The notes under the pieces were generated by a model, which saw nothing but the letters and a program-made list of their open reading frames with translations, was not told where the DNA came from and did not search any database. Made by a program: the position numbers and the translations under genes. From Nitrososphaerota archaeon (GTDB lineage: Archaea > Thermoproteota > Nitrososphaeria > Nitrososphaerales > Nitrosopumilaceae), in the NCBI GenBank assembly GCA_027315065.1, contig DAHUYT010000002.1, positions 30,027-94,026 on the forward strand: a stretch of 64,000 bases of DNA, read 5' to 3'. Shown here piece after piece: positions 49,089-58,079 of this stretch. Position 1 is the stretch's first letter. Each line of letters opens with the position of its first letter.

Positions 49089-50444
49089 TTGAAGATACCT
49101 AGAATAGTTCTTTCTGGTACAAGCAGCGGCGTTGGCAAAACAACAATTGCTGCCGCAATAATCCATGGTATGAAAAAACATGGGTATTCGGTGCAACCCT
49201 TCAAAGTAGGACCTGATTTTATTGACCCAACATACCTCTCTGCAGTAGCAAAGAGGCCTGCACGAAATCTTGATGCGTGGCTCATGGGAAAGCATGGAGT
49301 GATCAAGGACTTTGTTCAAAACTCGCATGATGATATATCCGTGATAGAAGGTGTCATGGGATACTATGATGGGTTTTCTGGCGGCTCTAATTTTGCAAGC
49401 ACCCATCATATATCTAATATTATAAAATCTCCAGTTGTTCTAGTGCTTGATGCAAGCAAGGTTGCTCGCTCAATTGCGGCAACGGCACTGGGATTTGTAA
49501 AGTTTCACAAAAATTCCAGAATTACAGGTTTCATACTAAACAAGATTGGAAGCAAGAGGCACGAGGATCTTTGCAGGCAAGCATTATCAAAACTAGGGAT
49601 CCCAATTGTTGGTGCGATCCCGCGCGATGCCAGCCTAAATCTAGAATCAAGACACCTTGGATTAATTCCAGTAAATGAAATAAAAACACTTGAACAAAAA
49701 ATAAGATCTATTGCCAAATCATATTCAGATTACATTGATATTGAAAAAATCATTGAGGCATGCAGCAAAGCATCAAGCCTACCATCTATGCCAAAAGATG
49801 ACAAGATAAAACAAAGAGCAAAGATTGCAGTTGCACTTGACGAATCATTCAACTTTTACTATCAAGAGAACTTGGATTCACTACGCAGGGCTGGGGCGTC
49901 TCTTGAATTTTTCAGTCCCATTCATGATAAAAAAATTCCGTCATGTGATGGTCTCTATATCGGAGGGGGATTTCCAGAAGTCAAAGGCGAACTTCTTGAA
50001 AGAAATAGTTCAATAAAAAAGGAGATAAAGGAAAAAGCAGAAGATGGCTTGCCAATATATGCAGAATGTGGAGGATTGATGTATCTGACAAGATCAATTA
50101 GGTACAAGGAGAAAAAATACAAGATGGTTGGGCTATATGAGGCAGATACCACCATGCAGAAAAAACTAAAGCTAAACTATACCAAGGCAAGAGTGTCAAG
50201 ACCCTGTGTTATATCTGGGATAAATTCCAGTCTACGGGGACATGAGTTTCATTTCTCTGAACTAGAGTCAGTATCAAAAGATTCCAAGTTTTCCTACGAG
50301 ATGGATATTGGAATAGGCATGGGAAAAAACAAGGATGGCATAGTACAATATAACACACTTGCATCTTACATGCACATGCATTTTGCTATGCCAAACATTG
50401 CAAAGACCTTTGTTGATAACTGTACCAACCTATCAAGAAGATAA
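49089..50444 (+). CDS. cbiA: Cobyrinate a,c-diamide synthase
   Basis: RIVLSGTSSGVGKTTIAAAIIHGMKKHGYSVQPFKVGPDFIDPTYLS; glutaminase YAECGGLMYL. Confidence 0.93.
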   Translation: MKIPRIVLSGTSSGVGKTTIAAAIIHGMKKHGYSVQPFKVGPDFIDPTYLSAVAKRPARNLDAWLMGKHGVIKDFVQNSHDDISVIEGVMGYYDGFSGGSNFASTHHISNIIKSPVVLVLDASKVARSIAATALGFVKFHKNSRITGFILNKIGSKRHEDLCRQALSKLGIPIVGAIPRDASLNLESRHLGLIPVNEIKTLEQKIRSIAKSYSDYIDIEKIIEACSKASSLPSMPKDDKIKQRAKIAVALDESFNFYYQENLDSLRRAGASLEFFSPIHDKKIPSCDGLYIGGGFPEVKGELLERNSSIKKEIKEKAEDGLPIYAECGGLMYLTRSIRYKEKKYKMVGLYEADTTMQKKLKLNYTKARVSRPCVISGINSSLRGHEFHFSELESVSKDSKFSYEMDIGIGMGKNKDGIVQYNTLASYMHMHFAMPNIAKTFVDNCTNLSRR

Positions 50445-51071
50445 TTTTTGTTTCAAGATGATATATAATGCATTTAAGACGGCAGATGCGCAAGGGCTGC
50501 CTCCTTTGCGACCAAGATTTGTTATGTGTACAATATTAGACAGACGAAGCTTCTCCTTTGACTCTTCGGCACAGACAAATCCAACAGGTATACCGATAAC
50601 AAGGGCAGGTTTTGTCAATCCCTCCTGTATCATCTGTATTACCTCCTGAAGTGCAGTAGGGGCATTTCCTATTGCCACTATTCCACCATCCATGTCTTTT
50701 GCAGCCATTTGCATTGCAGTCTGAGCCCGTGTCTTATTGAGTCTCTTTGCCTCCTCTACTACTACCGAGTCTGATATACCGCAAATTACATTGTTTCCAA
50801 ATTTGCTCAGATTATCTTTGTTTAACAGTCCAACAACCCCATTTACGTCTACAATTATGTTGCACCCTTTCTTGAGTGCAGCTGTTCCATCCTCTATTGC
50901 TTGCTTGTGAAAAATTATCTTGTTATCTCTTGCAAAGTCAAAGTCTGCTGTAGAGTGTATTACTCGTTTCACTATTGTCCACTCATCTAAGCTGTAAGGG
51001 TGAATGCCTATCTCGCTCTCTATTATTTCCATACTCTTGTCCTCTATTGACTGACCCTTTTGGGTGATCAT
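50433..51071 (-). CDS. cbiC: Precorrin-8X / cobalt-precorrin-8 methylmutase
   Basis: GIHPYSLDEWTIVKRVIHSTADFDFA; AIGNAPTALQEV; GIPVGFVCAEESKE. Confidence 0.93.
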   Translation of the reverse strand: MITQKGQSIEDKSMEIIESEIGIHPYSLDEWTIVKRVIHSTADFDFARDNKIIFHKQAIEDGTAALKKGCNIIVDVNGVVGLLNKDNLSKFGNNVICGISDSVVVEEAKRLNKTRAQTAMQMAAKDMDGGIVAIGNAPTALQEVIQMIQEGLTKPALVIGIPVGFVCAEESKEKLRLSNIVHITNLGRKGGSPCASAVLNALYIILKQKLSS

Positions 51072-51814
51072 GTCTCTACCTCCTTTGCTCTCTCAAGCAC
51101 CAAGTCAACCATCTTGTCATCTATTCCTAGATGCTCGGAGAAAAATATTTTCTTTATGCCGGAATTTGCAATTGCAGGATTGAGATCTTCGTAAATATCA
51201 TACTTTACATGAGCTCCCTTGTGCAAAAAATATGGTACCACAACAAGAAACTCTGGATTGTTTTTTGTACATGTATCTATGCCTTGCTGTATGTTTGGCT
51301 CTTCAATCTCTAGAAAACAATAGTTTACGTTTCTATACAATGGTTCAAGCCCATCTGCAACATACTTTAGAGACGATCTTGCATTTGGGTCCTTACTTCC
51401 ATGTCCAATTATCAACACATCTACACTGTTTCTTGTGGCGGTAACCTTGTTTTTCTCAAGAACACTCTGTATCTTTTCATCTACAAGTATTATCAATGAC
51501 TTGTGCAAGCTCATGGGTTTTGATATGGTTAATTTCACTTTGGTCTTTGACTGGTATCTTATTGCAGTATTGACAGCAGCCTTTACCTTTCTTCCCGGGT
51601 ACAGAAAATATGGTACTATGGTAAGTGAATCGATCTCTGCAGACAGGCAAGTATTGATGCCCTCTTCGATATATGGGGGAACTACCTCAAGAAAACAGTA
51701 ATCAGATACGTGATAGTTTCCCTTTTGCTTTACTTTGTCACATATGTATTGAAGCTCTTGCTTTACGTCATTTTCATGGCTACCTCTGTCAATTAACAAT
51801 AACCCCCGTTTCAT
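51068..51814 (-). CDS. cbiX: Sirohydrochlorin cobaltochelatase, two-domain CbiX
   Basis: Two tandem CbiX halves: LLLIDRGSHENDVKQEL...VPYFLYPGRKV and VLIIGHGSKDPNARSSL...VPYFLHKGAHVKYDI. Confidence 0.88.
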   Translation of the reverse strand: MKRGLLLIDRGSHENDVKQELQYICDKVKQKGNYHVSDYCFLEVVPPYIEEGINTCLSAEIDSLTIVPYFLYPGRKVKAAVNTAIRYQSKTKVKLTISKPMSLHKSLIILVDEKIQSVLEKNKVTATRNSVDVLIIGHGSKDPNARSSLKYVADGLEPLYRNVNYCFLEIEEPNIQQGIDTCTKNNPEFLVVVPYFLHKGAHVKYDIYEDLNPAIANSGIKKIFFSEHLGIDDKMVDLVLERAKEVET

Positions 51815-52875
51815 TTTGTTATCCTAGCGATTGCAATGGTAAGATTGGGGGGAAATTTCTGCTTTTCAACTACTAGTATGCCACCTGAACTCTTAATTGC
51901 TGAGGCCTCGGAAACACTTGGAGTTCCCTCAAAGGTATGAACAACCATCGAAGGATTAGGGATTACAATTCCTGCAAGCTCTTGCTTTTCAAAGTAATCT
52001 GTTGGAACCTTCATATCTTCTGCAATATCGCGTAGCCCCACAATCTGAGTTTCCTTTTTAATCGATGCAAATTTGGCGACTGATTTGAGACTGAGCTTGA
52101 ACTTTGACAGGCAAAATTCTAGTCCCTCTCTGATTGTATCCTTGCTTGTATCAAAATGTAAGCCGACACCTACCACCAGAGTCTTTGGTCTGTATATCAC
52201 TGAGCGCTCTAGTAACCGTCTGTCTTGTATTGTCTTATCTGAAATTATCAAAAATCCCCTGCAGTCTGACTCTGCCATATCTTCAAGACTTGGATATAGG
52301 TGAACATTTTTTGGAAGTTCTTTCTTTGGCATCCACCAATCTCTCTCACCAGCATCCTGAAAGACTCCTATTTTTTCTTCATTTACCATAAATGCGCTAA
52401 TTTTTGTTACCGTGGAATCATCGTCAATCTGCCACCCAAATTCCTTTCCTAACAAGTCTACTGCAATGGTCTTGTTAACATCTGCAGCTGTTGTAATCAC
52501 AGGAGTTGCACCAAGAATCTCTGCTATATCTTCTGCAAGCTTGTTAGCCCCACCCAGATGTCCTGATAATGTGCTTATAACAAACTTACCTGTGTCATCA
52601 ATTACAACTACTGCTGGGTCTATCTTTTTGTCTTTCATATGAGGAGCCACTAGACGTATTACGGCACCAAGCGAGAAGATGCAGACAAGGGAATCATATT
52701 TTTTGAACAACTCGCCAATCTTTTCTGTGGTAGAATCCTCAAACCAGTCAATCTTGGAATCATTATTTGAAAACTTGGAAGGTACAAAGACTTGCCAACT
52801 TGGAAACTTGTCCTTCAAGTTTATGGCTAACTTAATTCCATTTTTTGTAATGGCGATAATTGCTACTGTATCCAT
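51811..52875 (-). CDS. cbiG: Cobalt-precorrin-5A hydrolase
   Basis: CIFSLGAVIRLVAPHMKDKKIDPAVVVIDDTGKFVISTLSGHLGGANKLAEDIA and C-terminal VVGVGLHFDTS. Confidence 0.93.
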   Translation of the reverse strand: MDTVAIIAITKNGIKLAINLKDKFPSWQVFVPSKFSNNDSKIDWFEDSTTEKIGELFKKYDSLVCIFSLGAVIRLVAPHMKDKKIDPAVVVIDDTGKFVISTLSGHLGGANKLAEDIAEILGATPVITTAADVNKTIAVDLLGKEFGWQIDDDSTVTKISAFMVNEEKIGVFQDAGERDWWMPKKELPKNVHLYPSLEDMAESDCRGFLIISDKTIQDRRLLERSVIYRPKTLVVGVGLHFDTSKDTIREGLEFCLSKFKLSLKSVAKFASIKKETQIVGLRDIAEDMKVPTDYFEKQELAGIVIPNPSMVVHTFEGTPSVSEASAIKSSGGILVVEKQKFPPNLTIAIARITK

Positions 52876-53029
52876 AAACCGTCTTTTTTCAAAGCAAACA
52901 TATCTGTTACGGCTCTTAAACTCATGGTTTATGTCACATGACCCATTTACATCTATTTTCAGGTTAGTGATTTCTTACTTTCATGTACCTACTATCTTGA
53001 GGCTTCTACTACACCTATAGAGTAGATAT

Positions 53030-54181
53030 CTATCTTGGAAACTTGCCAATAGCATTGCCGTCAAAATCAAGCATGATTACATCGATATCAAATTTTTCTT
53101 CAGAATGCTTTCGTAATTGGTTGTATACTTTGGCACAGACAAGATCGAAATATCCTTCGAGGTTCTTGCCTAAAACTATCTCAAAGACATGTCTTGCGGT
53201 GTTTGCTTTTTTTATCTCCTGAACCATATCGCTTGATGCATTGCATTTCTGTGCAATCTCTGCGAGAAATTCCATATCTACCTTGGAGCCCTTTACATGG
53301 GTCTGCTTTACACCCATCCCCATCTTGGTTAGCTTGCCGATAAATCCTATAACGTATGCCTTTCTTATTCCTTTTTTTGCACATTGCTGTACTGTATACC
53401 CAGAAAAGTCTCCCATCTGTACAAAGCAATGATCAGGCAAAGTGATCATGTTTTTTGAAAAATCTTCACTTCTACCACCTGTTGTCAAGACTACTGTGTC
53501 ATTTCCCATTGCAATTGTAACATCAATGCTCTGCCTGATCGATGCAGCAAATGATGCAGTCGAATACGGAACAACAATACCGCTTGTACCAAGAATTGAT
53601 ATACCATCTAGGATGCCAAGTCGTGGGTTATCAGTCTTTGTCGCAAGCTCCTTTCCCTTTGGTACTGAGATCACTACTTTGATTCCATTTTTTTTAAGAA
53701 GACTCTGTGCAACTTCTGTGATGTTTTCTACAATCATCTTTTTTGGTGTGGGATTGATTGCAGCAAACCCCACCTCTAGGCCGAGGCCTGGCTTTGTCAC
53801 CCTGCCCACCCCATAACCACCATCTATCTCAATCTTGCCTATGTTATCTGTTATTGAGACATCTGTGTGTATCTCTGCACCGTGGGTAACATCCGGATCG
53901 TCGCCGCCATCTTTTATTACGTAACAGTGAGCAGACTGTTTATCAAATTCACATTTTTCAATCTTTATTTGGATCTTAGATTTTTTTGGTAGCGTAACAT
54001 CAATAAATCTTATATTTTCCTGATTTAAAATAGCAAGTATTCCTGCCTTTGCTCCCGCCGTTGCCGAAGTCCCTGTAGTATAGCCTGTTCTCATCTTTCC
54101 TTTTGGAATAGAGTCATATTCCATATGTGGGATTGTTTTTTTCTGTATTAATCCTATGTGGTTTAAAACACTGTTAATCAA
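53030..54181 (-). CDS. cbiD: Cobalt-precorrin-5B C1-methyltransferase
   Basis: MRTGYTTGTSATAGAKAGILAIL; GYGVGRVTKPGLGLEVGFAAINPTP. Confidence 0.93.
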   Translation of the reverse strand: MINSVLNHIGLIQKKTIPHMEYDSIPKGKMRTGYTTGTSATAGAKAGILAILNQENIRFIDVTLPKKSKIQIKIEKCEFDKQSAHCYVIKDGGDDPDVTHGAEIHTDVSITDNIGKIEIDGGYGVGRVTKPGLGLEVGFAAINPTPKKMIVENITEVAQSLLKKNGIKVVISVPKGKELATKTDNPRLGILDGISILGTSGIVVPYSTASFAASIRQSIDVTIAMGNDTVVLTTGGRSEDFSKNMITLPDHCFVQMGDFSGYTVQQCAKKGIRKAYVIGFIGKLTKMGMGVKQTHVKGSKVDMEFLAEIAQKCNASSDMVQEIKKANTARHVFEIVLGKNLEGYFDLVCAKVYNQLRKHSEEKFDIDVIMLDFDGNAIGKFPR

Positions 54182-54258
54182 CGTGTAAACTACATTTTTT
54201 CACTCAAAATTTGTTAAAATTATAGAAGGCTGAATTCTGATTTGATATGATATATTTT

Positions 54259-54696
54259 TTACTTGATTATGTTTGTCAGTATTATCCACAATGCAATCAG
54301 ACCAAGGCCACCATAAAGTATGACGTGGGTGATCTTAAAGGAAGATTCCTTTTCCCTGAAATGGTTATATTCTTCTTGGGTACTTGCCCCAAAGGGATTC
54401 TTGAATCCTGTAAAATTGGACTCAAAATTAAAATCGTCGTTCATCTTACTGCCGTCATACTTTTTCCAAAATTGCGTATATTTTGTCGCAACATCTGTCT
54501 CAGAAACCTTAGTCTTTGACTTTTCCTCGCGTCGAAGCAGTTGATAGGCCTCTGTAATCTGCTTGAATTTTTCTCCATCTGCATCACCTTTGTTCCTGTC
54601 TGGGTGATACTTGAGTGAGAGTTGTCTGTATGCATTCTTGATCTCCTTCTGTGATGCTCCCTTTTGTACGCCCAGGATATGGTAACAATCAGGCAA
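54259..54696 (-). CDS. J-domain (DnaJ-like) protein with C-terminal TM
   Basis: From TTG 54696: [54 protein letters not shown]-terminal [18 protein letters not shown]. Confidence 0.85.
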   Translation of the reverse strand: MPDCYHILGVQKGASQKEIKNAYRQLSLKYHPDRNKGDADGEKFKQITEAYQLLRREEKSKTKVSETDVATKYTQFWKKYDGSKMNDDFNFESNFTGFKNPFGASTQEEYNHFREKESSFKITHVILYGGLGLIALWIILTNIIK

Positions 54697-54763
54697 GTTC
54701 TTCAAGTATCTATAGATTGGACTAGCATCAAAATTAATTTGTCGGAGATCCTGTGGGTATATA

Positions 54764-55624
54764 ATGAATAAAATCGCCATTTCTGGGGCTAACGGATTTG
54801 TGGGAAAAAATGTGGGCAAGTTTCTTGCAAGAAATGGGTTTGAAATTGTATCACTAGTGAGAAAAGGCAGAACAAAGACAGTTGATTTTGGACGGACTAT
54901 CATATCGAAAAACCTTACAGAAAACTCTCTTATAGGTTCCGTGAAAGGGTCTGCAGCTTTTCTGCATTTTATTGGAAAAGGGAGACAAACTGTAAGCTCT
55001 GATTATGATACTGTAAATGTCAGTCTTACAAGAAATGCAATTATACTCTGCAAGAAAGCTGGAATCAAGAAAATAATTTACCTAAGCGGTCTTGGTGTTG
55101 ACCAAAAATCTACACTGGGGTATTTTATCTCAAAATTCAAAGCAGAGCAAGAGATTATACAATCTGGACTTGATTACACCATATTTCGACCCTCGTATAT
55201 CATAGGAAAAAATGATCCACTGTCGCAGATACTTTCAAGCCAACTAAGTAGAGATTCTGTTATCATTCCAGGCTCTGGGAGGTATAGGCTACAGCCTATC
55301 TTGGTATCCGACGTGGCAAAAGTTGTAATGAAAGCCATACATGGTAAACAGTTCTCAAGAAAGATAATTGATCTTGTAGGTCCACAGGCTGTGACGTATA
55401 ATCGCTTTGTAAGAGACTTGATAGGAGACAAGGCGCAAATAAAATATGTAGACTTTGAGAAGGCATATCATGATGCTCTTCATTCCAGCGTGTCACCGTT
55501 TGGTGTAGATGATCTTAGTATTCTAGTGAGTGATTATATTGGTGATTACGGAAAACTTGTCAGCATTTCAGGAATTAAATTTACAAAATATGGCGAAATG
55601 CTACAGGCCAGCTGCCTTTCTTAA
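54764..55624 (+). CDS. NAD(P)-dependent epimerase, complex I NDUFA9-like atypical SDR
   Basis: [59 protein letters not shown]. Confidence 0.85.
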   Translation: MNKIAISGANGFVGKNVGKFLARNGFEIVSLVRKGRTKTVDFGRTIISKNLTENSLIGSVKGSAAFLHFIGKGRQTVSSDYDTVNVSLTRNAIILCKKAGIKKIIYLSGLGVDQKSTLGYFISKFKAEQEIIQSGLDYTIFRPSYIIGKNDPLSQILSSQLSRDSVIIPGSGRYRLQPILVSDVAKVVMKAIHGKQFSRKIIDLVGPQAVTYNRFVRDLIGDKAQIKYVDFEKAYHDALHSSVSPFGVDDLSILVSDYIGDYGKLVSISGIKFTKYGEMLQASCLS

Positions 55625-56779
55625 TGTGTCACTCTTGTCAGTCTTTTCCCATGTAAACTCTGGCTCGTCTCTTCCAAAATGTCCATAAGCCGCAGTCTTT
55701 CTGTAAATTGGGTTCTTTAATTTCAGTTGAGATATGATTGAAGCAGGACGCATGTCAAAGTGTTTTCTAACTAGATTCTCAATTTGTTCTTCTGGGATCT
55801 TGCTTGTGCCAAACGTACTAACCATAAGAGAAACCGGTTGCGCCATTCCTATGGCATATGCAACTTGTACCTCGCAGCGTTCTGCAAGTCCTGCAGCTAC
55901 GATATTTTTTGCAATGTATCTGCACATGTAACATGCCGATCTATCTACCTTTGATGGATCTTTTCCAGAAAATGCACCTCCACCATGTCTTCCCATGCCA
56001 CCATACGTATCCACGATTATTTTTCTTCCTGTAAGTCCTGCATCTCCTGGAGGTCCGCCTATTACGAATCTTCCAGTCGGATTTACATGAACTTTGATTT
56101 TATCATTCCACAGCTTTCCACAGACTGGTTTGATCACCTTGTCAATAATTTCTTTCTTTATCTCTTCATTGGTAACATCAGGAGAATGTTGTGTTGAAAC
56201 AACTATGGCCTCGATTCTTTTTGGTACGCCGTCTTCATATTCTATGGTAACCTGTGATTTTCCATCAGGTCTTGCCCATGGAAGTTCCTTTTTCTTTCTT
56301 GCCTCTGCTAGGCGCTTCGTAAGTTTATGAGCAAGTAATATTGGCATAGGCATAAACTCTGCAGTCTCGTTTGTTGCATAGCCAAACATCAATCCTTGGT
56401 CTCCTGCTCCCTGCTCCTTGTTTTCATTAGCAGAGATTCCAATTGAGATATCGGGACTTTGGGAATGGATGGAAACTAGCACACTGCACGAGTCAGCATC
56501 AAAACCATATTGTGGGTCATTATAGCCTATTTCTTTGATTGTTTTTCTGACCACATCTTGAATGTCAAATCTTGCCTTTGATGTAACCTCACCTGCCACA
56601 ACAACAATTCCTGTAGTTGTCATGGTCTCAACTGCCACTCTTGAATCGGGGTCTTGTTTTAGGAACTCGTCCAAAATTGCGTCCGAAATTTGGTCACATA
56701 CCTTGTCTGGATGACCCTCGGTAACTGATTCTGAAGTAAATAGATAACTTCTACCTGCTTCTTTCATTGTCAGGGTCAT
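55601..56779 (-). CDS. metK: S-adenosylmethionine synthetase, bacterial/eukaryal type
   Basis: [73 protein letters not shown]. Confidence 0.96.
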   Translation of the reverse strand: MTLTMKEAGRSYLFTSESVTEGHPDKVCDQISDAILDEFLKQDPDSRVAVETMTTTGIVVVAGEVTSKARFDIQDVVRKTIKEIGYNDPQYGFDADSCSVLVSIHSQSPDISIGISANENKEQGAGDQGLMFGYATNETAEFMPMPILLAHKLTKRLAEARKKKELPWARPDGKSQVTIEYEDGVPKRIEAIVVSTQHSPDVTNEEIKKEIIDKVIKPVCGKLWNDKIKVHVNPTGRFVIGGPPGDAGLTGRKIIVDTYGGMGRHGGGAFSGKDPSKVDRSACYMCRYIAKNIVAAGLAERCEVQVAYAIGMAQPVSLMVSTFGTSKIPEEQIENLVRKHFDMRPASIISQLKLKNPIYRKTAAYGHFGRDEPEFTWEKTDKSDTLRKAAGL

Positions 56780-57024
56780 TACAGCTCATTTTCTAATTTG
56801 ATAAAAAGTACGTTATTGCCTCTTACGATGACTCTGCCATAATTTGCAACTACCTTGCCACCACTTAGCTCTTCTGCATCTGTCATGATTAAATTCATGT
56901 ATGAATCAACATTGTTCATCTTTCCTTTGTATTCTATATCACTTTTGAGCCTGACTGTAACCTTTTTGTTAACACCTTTTTGCAGCGTTGTCAGAGGTCG
57001 TTTTTGAGTCGGTGGTTGCGACAA
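56779..57024 (-). CDS. Sm-like (Lsm) archaeal RNA-binding protein
   Basis: [35 protein letters not shown]...[13 protein letters not shown] Sm1/Sm2 motifs. Confidence 0.92.
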   Translation of the reverse strand: MSQPPTQKRPLTTLQKGVNKKVTVRLKSDIEYKGKMNNVDSYMNLIMTDAEELSGGKVVANYGRVIVRGNNVLFIKLENEL

Positions 57025-57123
57025 TCAATAATTCACTTGTCACCAGTGCTTGAAATCGTAAATAAAAGCCTTCCCGATCATCACTTATATCATTTAATTT
57101 CCGGTATTCTCTAGACAATCGAT

Positions 57124-57771
57124 TTGATCTCAACTGGTCTACCAAGTCTTGATAATTTATTGGGCGGGGGAATAATTGCTGGTGTCATAACTGACATCTT
57201 TGGACCCGGTGGAAGCGGAAAGACCCAACTTGTAATGCAGATTTGTACTAATGCTATCAATGAAAAAATAATTTATCAAGACACAAGTGGTAGCTTTCGA
57301 CCTGAAAGAATACTCCAGTTAATGCATGCCAAGCAACTTGCACCAGATCTTTTAGACAACATTATTGTTGCACGGGTGACAAATACTGCCGAGCAAATCA
57401 AATATCTAAAAAACATATCACAGGTAAATCCAAGGCTAGTTGTAATAGATAACATTACAGATCTTTTTTCGTTTGAGTACTCTAAAGAATCAAACTCACT
57501 TGAAAAACACGTGAAATTCATGGAATACATGCACTCGCTCAGTCTGCTTTGTATACAAAACAAGATCCCAGTTGTTGTAACCAACGTTGTCAGGAGGTCT
57601 GGGGAGCAAGACAGGGAAAACCTTGACAAATCAATTAGTATCTTTACCCACAAAAAGATTAGGCTATCAAAAGAGGGCAACAAGTTTTCTGCACAGGTAC
57701 TTCCCGCATTTGGCACAAAAAAAGATATTACCTACAAGATATCGTCAGAAGGCATCACAGAGATACCTTGA
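57124..57771 (+). CDS. radB: RadB-like RecA-superfamily ATPase
   Basis: STGLPSLDNLLGGGIIAGVITDIFGPGGSGKTQLVMQIC; Walker B LVVIDNIT; PVVVTNVVR. Confidence 0.82.
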   Translation: MISTGLPSLDNLLGGGIIAGVITDIFGPGGSGKTQLVMQICTNAINEKIIYQDTSGSFRPERILQLMHAKQLAPDLLDNIIVARVTNTAEQIKYLKNISQVNPRLVVIDNITDLFSFEYSKESNSLEKHVKFMEYMHSLSLLCIQNKIPVVVTNVVRRSGEQDRENLDKSISIFTHKKIRLSKEGNKFSAQVLPAFGTKKDITYKISSEGITEIP

Positions 57772-57941
57772 TTTATCTAGTCTTTGAGGAAAAGAATTAC
57801 TCAATTTCCGGATCTGTATGATAAGCCTGTATGGAAGAGATAACAAATCGTGGAACTAAATACGTAAAGCTCTGAAATATTATGACAAATATTTGTATGC
57901 AAGAGCCCAAGCTATTTATCACTGTGGTTGTAACGTAACTC

Positions 57942-58079
57942 ATGGCAGGCATTTTTGATCAAATACCAATTATCACTGTTATCTTATTTGGGGCTGGCAT
58001 AGTTGGTGCAATGGTATACGAGCGATCTAGAACAAGACAACCAAAAGAATCAGAATCATCTACATCCTCAACCGCTTGA
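57942..58079 (+). CDS. 45-aa single-TM small protein
   Basis: Manual translation MAGIFDQIPIITVILFGAGIVGAMVYERSRTRQPKESESSTSSTA*; ATG start; overlaps 5' end of helicase ORF in another frame; absent from ORF track. Confidence 0.6.
   Translation: MAGIFDQIPIITVILFGAGIVGAMVYERSRTRQPKESESSTSSTA

Noticed and set aside
52073-52642. Plus-strand ORFs opposite cbiG (52073-52303, 52134-52391, 52412-52642)
   Set aside because: Antisense shadows of a clear CbiG coding frame.
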